Source: Chryseobacterium piscicola
GTDB lineage: Bacteria; Bacteroidota; Bacteroidia; Flavobacteriales; Weeksellaceae
Direction of reading: 5' to 3'
NCBI RefSeq assembly: GCF_900156685.1
Contig: NZ_FTOJ01000002.1
Location: forward strand, 372,001 to 436,000
DNA length: 64,000 bases
Shown: in pieces, positions 25,900-34,506 of the stretch
How positions within the stretch are numbered: the stretch's first letter is position 1
How the letters are laid out: each line of letters begins with the position of its first letter
Translations under genes and position numbers: made by a program
Notes under the pieces: model-generated
Database searches by the model: none
Told to the model about the DNA's origin: nothing
What the model saw: only the letters and a program-made list of their open reading frames with translations

Positions 25900-27543
25900 A
25901 TGTCTAAAATTTGGACCAAAAAGCCCATGAGTGCTTTTGAGGCAGATGTTAAAAGCAGTGAACTGAAAAGAGTTCTCGGGAAATGGAGCCTCACTGCCAT
26001 CGGAATCGGAGCCATTATCGGCGGAGGAATTTTTGTACTTACTGGAACGGGAGCTTATTATCATGCAGGACCTGCATTGGCGCTCTCATTCGTTATTGCT
26101 GGTATTGCCTGTGTCTTTGCCGCATTGTGTTATTCAGAATTTGCATCTATTTTGCCTGTAGAAGGTTCTGCTTATGCTTATGCATACGGAACTGTAGGTG
26201 AAATTTTTGCATGGATTATTGGCTGGGGGCTTATCCTAGAATATGCCATGGGATCTATGACGGTAGCTGTATCTTGGTCGGGTTATTTTAATAAACTTTT
26301 AAAAATGTTTGGTTTGCATTTGCCCAACTGGCTCACTACTGATCCCGGAACTGCAAGCGGTGCTTTCTCTGAGGCTACCAAAGCAGTTGAAAAAGGTGGG
26401 TTAAGTACAGAAAAACTAGCGCAACTTCAGGAAATTATTTCAAATTATAATGCAGCACCAGATTTATTTGGTTTTAAAATTATGTTGAATCTTCCTGCCT
26501 TTCTAATAGTTTTGCTCGTTATCTCAATCTTAATCAAAGGAACAAAAGAAGCTGCAAAAGCAAATAATTTAATTGTAATCATGAAGGTTTCTGCGGTCTT
26601 ATTTGTTATTATTGCGGGTGCTTTCTTCATTAATGTAGATAATTGGAATCCTTTTATTCCTGCAATACAAGAAGTAATGGAAGGAGATAAAGTAAAAGAA
26701 GCTTACGGTATTCAGGGAATTGTCTCGGGAGCAGCTGCTATTTTCTTTGCTTATGTAGGCTTTGATGCCGTTTCCACACAGGCGGGTGAAGCCATCAATC
26801 CTAAGAAAGATGTACCGTTTGCAATTATTGTTTCATTGTTGGTTTGTACATTCTTATACATCTTAGTTTCATTGGTACTTACTGGGATGATGCATTACTC
26901 AGACTTCAATCCTCAAGGAAAATATCCGGATGCTATAAAAGCTCCAGTAGCATACGCATTTGAGATTGCCGGACAAGGCTGGGCTGGGTACATCATCACG
27001 ATTGCTGCAACTGTAGGTTTAGTGTCTGTATTAATGGTAATGATCATGGGACAATCTAGAATTTTCTTAGGAATGTCTAAAGATGGTTTGATCCCAAAAA
27101 TGTTCAGCGACCTGCATCCTGTGAAAAAAACACCAGCTAAAAGTTTGATGATTTTAGGAATTGTAATTGCAACCGTGGCAGCGTTTACGCCAATCAGTAA
27201 ATTGGCAGATATGACCAGTTTCGGAACATTGTTTGCCTTCACAATGGTTTGTATAGCAGTTTGGATTCTTAGAAAAAAACAACCAGACTTACCAAGAAAT
27301 TTCAAAGTTCCTGCTTTACCAGTTATCGCAACTTTAGGTATTGCAATCAACTTATATTTGATTTGGAACTTAAGCCATGAAGCTAAATATTTGTCAATGG
27401 GTTGGTTGGCTATTGGAGTTGTTATTTACTTCACCTACAGTTTGAGAAATTCTAAACTACATAAAGCTGGCTATGGTGAAACTTTCAAAGCCGAACAAAA
27501 GCCTTTAGAAGATGTCGATATCGATATTGATAATAAAAAATAA
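25900..27543 (+). CDS. APC family amino acid permease, cationic amino acid type
   Basis: An inner-membrane permease of 547 residues with about 12-14 helices. The N-terminal cytosolic stretch (ELKRVLGKWSLTAIGIGAIIGGGIFVLTG, shown in part) with the GxGxIIGxGIF helix-1 substrate-binding motif, and the later FFAYVGFDAVSTQAGEAINP, are typical of the CAT (cationic amino acid transporter) branch of the APC superfamily. A loop of about 45 residues after helix 4 (near 125-180) is longer than usual but commonly seen in Bacteroidota homologues. It is transcribed alone and ends in a UUCG-type terminator. Substrate, whether lysine, arginine or another amino acid, is not decidable here. Confidence 0.9.
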   Translation: MSKIWTKKPMSAFEADVKSSELKRVLGKWSLTAIGIGAIIGGGIFVLTGTGAYYHAGPALALSFVIAGIACVFAALCYSEFASILPVEGSAYAYAYGTVGEIFAWIIGWGLILEYAMGSMTVAVSWSGYFNKLLKMFGLHLPNWLTTDPGTASGAFSEATKAVEKGGLSTEKLAQLQEIISNYNAAPDLFGFKIMLNLPAFLIVLLVISILIKGTKEAAKANNLIVIMKVSAVLFVIIAGAFFINVDNWNPFIPAIQEVMEGDKVKEAYGIQGIVSGAAAIFFAYVGFDAVSTQAGEAINPKKDVPFAIIVSLLVCTFLYILVSLVLTGMMHYSDFNPQGKYPDAIKAPVAYAFEIAGQGWAGYIITIAATVGLVSVLMVMIMGQSRIFLGMSKDGLIPKMFSDLHPVKKTPAKSLMILGIVIATVAAFTPISKLADMTSFGTLFAFTMVCIAVWILRKKQPDLPRNFKVPALPVIATLGIAINLYLIWNLSHEAKYLSMGWLAIGVVIYFTYSLRNSKLHKAGYGETFKAEQKPLEDVDIDIDNKK

Positions 27544-27548
27544 ATTTT

Positions 27549-27578
27549 AATTCCGCTTCGTGCGGAATTTTTTTTTTG
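27549..27578 (+). terminator. Intrinsic terminator after the APC permease
   Basis: AATTCCGC (27549-27556) pairs with GCGGAATT (27562-27569) around the loop TTCGT, followed by ten or so T residues. This is a textbook terminator. The next promoter -7 box begins three bases later. Confidence 0.93.
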
Positions 27579-27580
27579 AT

Positions 27581-27588
27581 TAATTTTG
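27581..27588 (+). promoter_or_regulatory. Promoter -7 element (TAATTTTG)
   Basis: TAATTTTG matches TANNTTTG. It ends only six bases before the ATG at 27595, so transcription should begin at or within a base or two of the start codon. Its upstream region is the T run of the preceding terminator, so no separate -33 box is clear. Confidence 0.5.
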
Positions 27589-27594
27589 AGTATT

Positions 27595-28614
27595 ATGAAA
27601 AAACTATTGATCACAGCAAGCATCATAATTTCCATGTTTTCATTCGGACAGAAAATTGAAAGTTTTGAAACAATTCTTAATGACAAAATCAGCATAAGAG
27701 CTTTGGAATTATATGACGGTAAAGTTTGGTACAGCGGTACAGATTCTAAATTTGGGTATGTAGATTTAAAGAACAAACAAAATAAAGAACAAATCAAAAT
27801 TTCAGATCAAAATTTGCAATTCAGAACTTTGGCTCAAGATAAAGATGCTTTTTACGCCATCAATATTGAAAGTCCGGGGTATTTTTTCAGAATAGATAAA
27901 AAAAAATTAAGCCACAATGTTGTATTCCAAGACACTGTGAAAACAGCGTTTTACGATGCTTTACATTTTAGTAAGAATAAATTTTTTGCTTTTTCAGATC
28001 CTGCAGAAAATTTAAATTTAAAATTAATTGATTTTAAATTTATAAAAGGAAAATTTCAATTACAAGATTATTCTTACTTAAAAATGAACACTGGCGAGGC
28101 TGCCTTCGCATCAAGTAATACAAATATTGCTTCGTCTGATAATTATGTTTGGATAGCGACCGGAGGAAATTCATCTAGAATTATTAGACTAAATCTTAAA
28201 AACAGCAAGTTAGAAGCTTTCAAAACACCTTTCATACAAGGGATTTCATCACAAGGTATTTATTCTATTGATTTTTCGGGAGACAAATTCGGAATTGCTG
28301 TGGGGGGAGATTATACCAAACAAAATGAAAATATAGACAATATTGCAACCTCTACAGACGCTGGTAAAACTTGGCAAATTCAAGCTTCCGGAAAAAATGC
28401 AGGTTATACAACTTGTGTGAAAATAAAACCCAATTCTAAAGGAAAAGAAATGGTTTCTGTAGGAGATCAACACATTAGCTATTCATCAGATTTTGGTAAA
28501 ACTTGGACTAAAATTTCTAGCGAGAAAGGCTTTTATGTCTGCAAATGGGTTGATAGCAACACTGTTGTTTTTGCAGGAAAAGATAAAATCTCATTAATGA
28601 AATTAAAATTTTAA
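27595..28614 (+). CDS. Secreted YCF48/HCF136-like beta-propeller protein
   Basis: A secreted protein of 339 residues. The frame is open from a TTG at 27586, but the ATG at 27595 directly begins the signal peptide (MKKLLITASIIISMFSFGQ). The mature chain has beta-propeller blades with BNR/Asp-box-like repeats, including ATSTDAGKTWQIQASG and SYSSDFGKTWTKISS, as in photosystem II assembly factor YCF48-like or oxidoreductase-annotated proteins of Bacteroidota. The segment WIATGGNSSRII fits another blade. Its biological role here is unknown. The mRNA is probably leaderless given the promoter position. Confidence 0.78.
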   Translation: MKKLLITASIIISMFSFGQKIESFETILNDKISIRALELYDGKVWYSGTDSKFGYVDLKNKQNKEQIKISDQNLQFRTLAQDKDAFYAINIESPGYFFRIDKKKLSHNVVFQDTVKTAFYDALHFSKNKFFAFSDPAENLNLKLIDFKFIKGKFQLQDYSYLKMNTGEAAFASSNTNIASSDNYVWIATGGNSSRIIRLNLKNSKLEAFKTPFIQGISSQGIYSIDFSGDKFGIAVGGDYTKQNENIDNIATSTDAGKTWQIQASGKNAGYTTCVKIKPNSKGKEMVSVGDQHISYSSDFGKTWTKISSEKGFYVCKWVDSNTVVFAGKDKISLMKLKF

Positions 28615-28672
28615 TTGTTTTAGATACGGCATATCTTTTCAATTGAAATAGAGTTTAAAATGTATTAAAAAT

Positions 28673-28680
28673 TACCTTTG
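28673..28680 (+). promoter_or_regulatory. Promoter -7 element (TACCTTTG)
   Basis: TACCTTTG matches TANNTTTG and ends 13 bases before the ATG at 28694. The nearest TTG upstream is 27 bases away, too far for a good -33. Confidence 0.4.
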
Positions 28681-28693
28681 ATAAAATTTTCAC

Positions 28694-29590
28694 ATGAAAA
28701 ATTTAAAAATATTTCTATTATTATTACTTCCTACTTTTTTTTATACTCAGAAAATAAGGGTTTTCGTTTTGGCGGGGCAGTCTAATATGAATGGTTTTGG
28801 TTACAATAAAGATCTTCCGAGTAATTTAAGAGCATTTAAAGATGTTTATATTTTTCAAGGAAACTCTGTTGCAGACGGAGAAATAAATGGTGGGATTGGG
28901 TATTGGGATGTCTTAAAACCGGGTCACGGAACAGGATTTAAATCAGATGGAAAAACCAATACCCTTTCAGACAGATTTGGTTTAGAACTTACTTTTGCAA
29001 AAAAGATGCAAGAGTTTTTTCCAGAAGATAAAATTGCGCTGATAAAATATGCCAGAGAAGGAACTTCCATAGATAGTCTCGCTGCAGGGAATTTCGGTTG
29101 TTGGGATGCAGATTTTAACGGTAAAAAAGGAGTAAATCAATATGATCATTTTCTTACTACTTTAAAAAATGCGTTGAAGGAAAAAGATATAGACAAGAAT
29201 GGTAGAGCAGATGAACTCATCATGTCCGGGATTTTATGGATGCAAGGTGAAGGTGATGCAAGCTATAATGAAGAAATTGCCAATAATTATTATTCACATT
29301 TAAAAACTTTGATGAACCAGATGAGAGCCGCTTTGCTTACCGATGATTTGCCCGTTGCTATAGGGAAAATTTCAGATTCAGGAAAAAATAATTCTGGGAG
29401 AGTATGGGAAATGGGAGAGTTGATACAGTTTGCACAAGAAAAATTTGTAAAAAATGATCATCATTCTTCCATCATTCGATCGACTAAAAATTACAGTTAT
29501 GGCAATGATCCTTGGCATTACAACAGTGCTGGATATATAGACTTAGGAGAAAAATTTGCAATAGAAGTATTTAGACTGATTACAAAATAA
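28694..29590 (+). CDS. SGNH-type carbohydrate esterase (sialate O-acetylesterase-like)
   Basis: A secreted esterase of 298 residues with a signal peptide (to about residue 19). The nucleophile is predicted as Ser30 in VLAGQSNMNG, and the Asp/His pair as Asp272 and His275 in DPWHYNSAG. The WMQGEGDA segment supplies the conserved block of the family. This is the CE6 / sialic-acid-specific acetylesterase-like SGNH fold, which removes acetyl groups from xylan, sialic acid or other glycans. The interior segment DIDKNGRADELIMSG has an EF-hand-like look but sits in a family-typical place. Substrate cannot be fixed from sequence. Confidence 0.87.
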   Translation: MKNLKIFLLLLLPTFFYTQKIRVFVLAGQSNMNGFGYNKDLPSNLRAFKDVYIFQGNSVADGEINGGIGYWDVLKPGHGTGFKSDGKTNTLSDRFGLELTFAKKMQEFFPEDKIALIKYAREGTSIDSLAAGNFGCWDADFNGKKGVNQYDHFLTTLKNALKEKDIDKNGRADELIMSGILWMQGEGDASYNEEIANNYYSHLKTLMNQMRAALLTDDLPVAIGKISDSGKNNSGRVWEMGELIQFAQEKFVKNDHHSSIIRSTKNYSYGNDPWHYNSAGYIDLGEKFAIEVFRLITK

Positions 29591-29622
29591 GAAATCTTCG
29601 GAAAGCCTAACATTTGTCATTC

Positions 29623-29652
29623 TTTGTATATCATCATTAATGAGTAATTTTG
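29623..29652 (+). promoter_or_regulatory. Promoter for hemN
   Basis: TTTG at 29623-29626, an 18-base spacer and TAATTTTG at 29645-29652 fully match the Bacteroidota promoter consensus. It lies 38 bases before the hemN ATG. Confidence 0.75.
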
Positions 29653-29678
29653 CATATCTGCCTTAATGGCGGTATGCA
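29651..29678 (+). promoter_or_regulatory. Inverted repeat over the hemN start point
   Basis: TGCATATCTGCC and GGCGGTATGCA form an 11-bp interrupted palindrome (one bulged T, one G-T pair) around TTAAT. It begins in the last two bases of the -7 box, so it covers the expected transcription start. That position favours a repressor operator over an RNA structure. Confidence 0.5.
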
Positions 29679-29690
29679 AAAATTTTTTAC

Positions 29691-31049
29691 ATGAATTCTT
29701 TAGTTGATAAATATAATATTCCCGGACCTCGTTATACGTCTTATCCTACCGTTCCTTATTGGGATGAAAACAGTTTTTCTCCAGAACAATATAAGGAAAC
29801 GGTAATTAAATCCTTCAATGAATCTAATTCTGAGGAAGGAATTTCAATTTACATACACCTTCCTTTCTGTGAGGCTTTATGTACTTTCTGTGCCTGTCAC
29901 AAAAGAATTACCAAGCAGCATAGCGTAGAAATTCCGTATTTGGAATCTGTCTTAAATGAATGGAATTTGTATTTAAATCTTTTTTCTGAAAAACCAAAAC
30001 TGAAAGAACTCCATCTTGGTGGAGGAACACCTACATTTTTCTCACCCGCAAATCTTAAAACTCTACTTGAAGGAATTTTTGAAACTGTAGAAATTGCCGA
30101 TTATCCAGAATTTTCATTTGAAGGCCATCCGAATAACACAACCAGAGAGCATTTACAAACTTTGTATGATATTGGTTTCAGAAGAGTAAGTTTTGGAGTT
30201 CAAGATTATGATCCTAAAGTTCAAAAAGCAATCAATAGAATCCAATCTTACGAAAAAGTGAAGGAAGTTACTGAATTTGCTCGTGAAATAGGATACCGAG
30301 GTATAAGCCATGATTTGGTTTTTGGTCTTCCTTATCAAAATTGGGAAGCAATGGAAAATACAATCCGCAAAACAATGGAATTGAAGCCAGACAGACTTGC
30401 TTTTTATTCTTATGCCCATGTTCCGTGGGTAAAAGGGGTAGGACAGAGAGGTTTTGATGAAAATGACCTTCCAAGTGGAGATGAGAAAAGACGTTTGTAT
30501 GAAGACGGAAAAAAACTACTCGAAGATTTAGGCTACATAGAAGTTGGAATGGATCATTTTTCGCTTGCACACGACGATCTTTACCAATCTATGACCCAAC
30601 GCAAACTTCATAGAAATTTTATGGGCTACACTTCTAGCAAAACACAGCTCATGGTGGGCTTGGGTATGTCTGCTATTTCAGATTCTTGGTTTGCATTTGC
30701 CCAAAATGTAAAAACGGTGGAAGAGTATCAGAAAATGATAGCGCAGGGAGAAATCCCTGTTGTGAAAGGCCATATTTTGAATCAAGAAGATCTCGCTGTA
30801 CGTCGTCATATTTTGAATTTGATGTGTCAGCTTGAAACTGAATTTACCGAGACGAATTCTTTTCCAGAACTTCAAAATTCACTTGAAATGCTTTCTGAGA
30901 TGCAAAAAGACGGCCTAGTTGAAATCTTTGATGCCAAAGTGAAAATTACTGAAAAAGGCAGGGCTTTTACAAGAAATGTTGCAATGGTTTTTGATCTCAG
31001 AATGATGAGGAACCAGCCTGGAACCAGAATTTTTTCAATGACGATATAA
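29691..31049 (+). CDS. hemN: Oxygen-independent coproporphyrinogen III oxidase HemN
   Basis: A radical SAM enzyme of 452 residues, matching the E. coli HemN length (457). It decarboxylates coproporphyrinogen III to protoporphyrinogen IX without oxygen. The iron-sulfur cluster motif CxxxCxxC is Cys60, Cys64 and Cys67 in LPFCEALCTFCAC, with the following Cys characteristic of true HemN rather than HemW. GGGTPTFF and the RVSFGVQDYD segment also fit. A C-terminal HemN domain follows (about 370-450). It has its own promoter with an overlapping palindrome, hinting at oxygen- or heme-linked control. Confidence 0.93.
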   Translation: MNSLVDKYNIPGPRYTSYPTVPYWDENSFSPEQYKETVIKSFNESNSEEGISIYIHLPFCEALCTFCACHKRITKQHSVEIPYLESVLNEWNLYLNLFSEKPKLKELHLGGGTPTFFSPANLKTLLEGIFETVEIADYPEFSFEGHPNNTTREHLQTLYDIGFRRVSFGVQDYDPKVQKAINRIQSYEKVKEVTEFAREIGYRGISHDLVFGLPYQNWEAMENTIRKTMELKPDRLAFYSYAHVPWVKGVGQRGFDENDLPSGDEKRRLYEDGKKLLEDLGYIEVGMDHFSLAHDDLYQSMTQRKLHRNFMGYTSSKTQLMVGLGMSAISDSWFAFAQNVKTVEEYQKMIAQGEIPVVKGHILNQEDLAVRRHILNLMCQLETEFTETNSFPELQNSLEMLSEMQKDGLVEIFDAKVKITEKGRAFTRNVAMVFDLRMMRNQPGTRIFSMTI

Positions 31050-31052
31050 TAC

Positions 31053-31082
31053 AAAGAGTGATTCTATAATGAGTCGCTCTTT
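31053..31082 (+). terminator. Probable terminator after hemN
   Basis: AAAGAGTGATT (31053-31063) pairs with AGTCGCTCTTT (31072-31082) as an 11-bp stem with two wobble pairs, immediately after the hemN stop. The T tract is poor, so confidence is moderate. Confidence 0.5.
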
Positions 31083-31190
31083 AAATTTATTTCAATACAA
31101 TTTTCAGACTATAAGACTTAAAATCTCCATTCTTAAGAATTAAATAGTATAGGCTTTTGTAATCTCAAAAAGTGCTATAAAACCTGAAGC

Positions 31191-31212
31191 AAACACTTGT
31201 AAACAAATGTTT
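31191..31212. repeat. Imperfect 22-bp palindrome upstream of secDF
   Basis: AAACACTTGT and ACAAATGTTT are inverted with one mismatch and a two-base centre. It is about 200 bases before the secDF promoter. Apart from this and the promoter, the 31083-31474 intergenic stretch shows no gene or RNA I can support. Confidence 0.35.
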
Positions 31213-31412
31213 TGATAAGGTAATACTGATCAGCAAAAAATGCTGTCTGAAAAAAATGATTTTCTCATAATAATTTAGATTTTAGCCTTTTATTTTTTGA
31301 TGAAATTCTGCCACAATTCAATTAGTGATAACAAAAGTTTAGAGGAAGAAATTTTCAAACTATCATTTAACCTCGAATTTATCTGAAAATAAACGATTTC
31401 TATTGTTAAAAA

Positions 31413-31445
31413 GTCAAAAAAAATACAATAAAATTGTTATATTTG
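31413..31445 (+). promoter_or_regulatory. Promoter for secDF
   Basis: TTG at 31413-31415, a 22-base spacer and TATATTTG at 31438-31445. It leaves a leader of about 25 bases to the ATG at 31475. Confidence 0.6.
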
Positions 31446-31474
31446 CCGACTTAATTTAACGTAGTAATAACAAA

Positions 31475-34366
31475 ATGCAAGGAAAAGGACTTATTACAAT
31501 TATTGCTATTGTCCTCGGGTTGATTTGCTTAAACGAGCTTATACCAACCTGGTACGCCAGTAAAATTGAATCGCAGATAGAAGCTGCGAAAGGGAACGAA
31601 AAGGAAATCAAGAGGATAAAAGAGCAGACTCTTAATCTTGGTTACACGGAGCTTACGTATGCTAAAGCCAAAGACAAGGAAATGAAATTGGGTCTCGATC
31701 TTAAAGGTGGGATCAATGTTCTTTTGGAAATCAACCAAAGAGATTTGGTAAATGATTTAACCAATTTTTCAACAAATCCTGTTTTAATTGAGGCTTTAAA
31801 CAAGACAGACGAAGCACAAAAAAATTCAACAAAATCTTACATCGACAATTTCTTTGATCAGTTTGATGCTGTAAACAAAGCAAAAGGTGCAAATCTTAAA
31901 TTGGCAGATTCGGAGATTTTTGGTAATACCAATCTTAATATCCCGTACAATGCGACTGATGATCAGGTGAAAAGTATCGTAAAAAAGAGAATCGATCTTT
32001 CTGTAGGTACCGCTTTTGAAGTAATCAGAACGAGAATTGATAAAATTGGAGCCGTTCAGCCAAACGTACAAAGAGTACCGGGTACTGCAAGAATTTCTGT
32101 GGAAATGCCTGGTATGAAAGACATCGATAAGGTAAAAAAAATGCTTCAAACTTCTGCAAAACTCCAGTTCTGGGAAGTGCAGCAAGCGCAAGAAGTTGTA
32201 CCTTATTTTCAATCTTTAAGCACCATTATCTCAGCTAAAGGAGATTCTATCGGTATTTCTAAAAATACGGATTTGATGAAACTTCTTCAATTTGAAAAAT
32301 TGCAAGCAAATGGAGTAGGAAATATTAAACTTACAGATACCGCTGTCGTAAATAAAATTTTAAACAGCAAATTAGCTCAGTCTGTAAGACCGGCTAACCT
32401 AAAATACACTCAGTTTATGTGGGGTTACAAGCCAGAGGCAACTTCGCCAAATGATCTTGTACTTTACGCAATCAGAGGAAACATCAATCAAAAAGCACCG
32501 GTAGACGGAGCTGTGGAGACTGCAAGTATTGGATACGACGATCTTAGTAGAGTAGTTGTAGATATGCAGATGGATTCTAAAGGAGCTAAAGAATGGAAGA
32601 CGCTTACAGAGAAAAATGTAGGAAGACCCGTAGCTGTAACTTTGGACGGAAATGTTTATACAGCACCAAATGTTGTTAATGCAATTCCAAATGGTAGAAC
32701 TCAGATTTCAGGAAACTTCTCACAAGAAGAAGCTAAAGAATTGGTAGATGTATTGGGTGCTGGTAAGTTGCCTGCAGGAGCAAAAGTGGTTCAAGCAACC
32801 CAAGTTGGTCCATCATTAGGTGAAGAATCTATCAACGCGGGGATGATCTCATTTGCAATAGCATTCCTCATCATCATTGTTTACATTATTTTCTATTACG
32901 GTGGAGCGGGTATTTATGCAGTAATTGCAATGGTAATCAACCTTTTCTATATCTTCGGAATTATGGACTCTGGTGACTTTACTCTTACGCTACCTGGTAT
33001 TGCCGGTATGGTGTTGACGATGGCGATGGCCGTAGATACCAACGTAATCATCTATGAAAGAACAAAAGAAGAACTTTTTGCAGGAAAAGGAATTTTCCAG
33101 GCATATAAAGACGGTTTCAAACATGCTTTGAATGCAATTATTGATGGTCACTTAACGACTTTATTAACTGCTGGTGTATTATTCTTCTTCGGAACAGGTC
33201 CTATTAAAGGATTTGCTATAACTTTAGGAATTGGTATCATCATGACTTTGTTTACATCTGTTGCATTGTCTAGAGTAATGATTTTCTCAAGATTAGAGAA
33301 AGGAAAAGGATTGTCTGTTTGGACGGCTCCTACAAAAAATCTTTTCAGAAATACTTGGATTGATTTTATCGGAAAAAGAAAAATTGCTTACGGAATCTCA
33401 GCTGTCTTAACGGTGATCAGTTTAGTTTCAATCTTTACAAACGGGTTCAGATACGGAATCGACTTTACTGGAGGTAGAGATTATATCGTAAGATTTGATA
33501 AAGATGTTAACGCCAATGATGTTGAAGAAAATTTAGCAAAATTATTCAAAACTCAAGACGGTAAAAACTCTTCTGTAGAAGCTAAAACATTTGGTAACAA
33601 CAGACAGTTGAAAATCTCAACAGATTATCTTTTCGAAGATGAATCTTTGAAAGCAGATCAAACTATTGAAAACAAACTTTTTGAAGGGCTAAAATCTGAT
33701 CTTCCTGCAAAAATTACATTTGAAGAATTCAAAGCTGCAGACAAAAATAAGCCTGGTATTATTTCATCTGAAAAAGTAGGTCCTACTGTTGCTGATGATA
33801 TCCAAACACATGGTATTTTGGCCGTAGTAGCTGCTTTGGCAGGTATCTTCATTTATATTTTAATAAGATTCAGAAAATGGCAGTTCTCACTAGGTGCTGT
33901 TGTTGCACTTTTCCATGATGCAGTGATTATTTTGGGAGCTTACTCATTGCTTCACAATTTCATGCCGTTCAATATGGAAATCAACCAAGATTTTGTTGCA
34001 GCTATTCTTACAGTATTAGGTTATTCAATTAATGATACAGTAATTATCTTCGACAGAATTAGAGAATACTTGAGAGAGAAAAAATCTGTAACCTTAGCTG
34101 GTTTATTTGATGACTCTATTTCAAGTACTTTGGGTAGAACTTTCAATACTACATTTACTGTATTACTGGTAATTCTTGCAATCTTCATTTTCGGTGGTGA
34201 TAACCTTAAAGGATTTATGTTTGCATTACTTATAGGTATTGGTTTTGGTGCTTATTCATCTATATTCATTGCATCTGCAATTGCGTATGACTTCTTGAAA
34301 ACAGGAAAAGAAGACGAAGTACACGGAAAATCTACTACAGATAAAGAAGTATTGGCTTCAAAATAA
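31475..34366 (+). CDS. secDF: Fused protein translocase subunit SecDF
   Basis: A membrane protein of 963 residues combining SecD (about 1-610) and SecF (about 640-955). It is an RND-type auxiliary of the Sec translocon that uses the proton motive force to complete protein export. The SecD start has one N-terminal helix and the GLDLKGGINVLLEI signature (about 72-85). The first porter-like membrane half includes AMAVDTNVIIYERTKEE, and the SecF half has FRYGIDFTGGRDYIVRF and GYSINDTVIIFDRIREYL. Fusion of SecD and SecF is normal in Bacteroidota. The periplasmic P1 region is expanded relative to E. coli. It is single-gene, with its own promoter and terminator. Confidence 0.96.
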   Translation: MQGKGLITIIAIVLGLICLNELIPTWYASKIESQIEAAKGNEKEIKRIKEQTLNLGYTELTYAKAKDKEMKLGLDLKGGINVLLEINQRDLVNDLTNFSTNPVLIEALNKTDEAQKNSTKSYIDNFFDQFDAVNKAKGANLKLADSEIFGNTNLNIPYNATDDQVKSIVKKRIDLSVGTAFEVIRTRIDKIGAVQPNVQRVPGTARISVEMPGMKDIDKVKKMLQTSAKLQFWEVQQAQEVVPYFQSLSTIISAKGDSIGISKNTDLMKLLQFEKLQANGVGNIKLTDTAVVNKILNSKLAQSVRPANLKYTQFMWGYKPEATSPNDLVLYAIRGNINQKAPVDGAVETASIGYDDLSRVVVDMQMDSKGAKEWKTLTEKNVGRPVAVTLDGNVYTAPNVVNAIPNGRTQISGNFSQEEAKELVDVLGAGKLPAGAKVVQATQVGPSLGEESINAGMISFAIAFLIIIVYIIFYYGGAGIYAVIAMVINLFYIFGIMDSGDFTLTLPGIAGMVLTMAMAVDTNVIIYERTKEELFAGKGIFQAYKDGFKHALNAIIDGHLTTLLTAGVLFFFGTGPIKGFAITLGIGIIMTLFTSVALSRVMIFSRLEKGKGLSVWTAPTKNLFRNTWIDFIGKRKIAYGISAVLTVISLVSIFTNGFRYGIDFTGGRDYIVRFDKDVNANDVEENLAKLFKTQDGKNSSVEAKTFGNNRQLKISTDYLFEDESLKADQTIENKLFEGLKSDLPAKITFEEFKAADKNKPGIISSEKVGPTVADDIQTHGILAVVAALAGIFIYILIRFRKWQFSLGAVVALFHDAVIILGAYSLLHNFMPFNMEINQDFVAAILTVLGYSINDTVIIFDRIREYLREKKSVTLAGLFDDSISSTLGRTFNTTFTVLLVILAIFIFGGDNLKGFMFALLIGIGFGAYSSIFIASAIAYDFLKTGKEDEVHGKSTTDKEVLASK

Positions 34367-34390
34367 AGTGAACTACAATTAAATTATACA

Positions 34391-34419
34391 GACCGCCTTT
34401 TTTAAGGCGGTCTTTTTTA
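34391..34419 (+). terminator. Intrinsic terminator after secDF
   Basis: GACCGCCTT (34391-34399) pairs with AAGGCGGTC (34404-34412), followed by TTTTTT. Confidence 0.92.
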
Positions 34420-34493
34420 TTAAGATGAATTTATATATTTATTTACATTCAATATAAATGAAAAATATGACATTTTACCTTTTTATAATTTAC

Positions 34494-34501
34494 TAATTTT
34501 G
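34494..34501 (+). promoter_or_regulatory. Promoter -7 element (TAATTTTG)
   Basis: TAATTTTG ends five bases before the ATG at 34507. As with the box at 27581, this predicts a leaderless or nearly leaderless transcript. No strong -33 is visible. Confidence 0.5.
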
Positions 34502-34506
34502 CGCCT

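Noticed and set aside
25738..25900. Possible TPP or other riboswitch upstream of pnuC
   Set aside because: The region is only AT-rich sequence without the conserved riboswitch cores, so no riboswitch is claimed.
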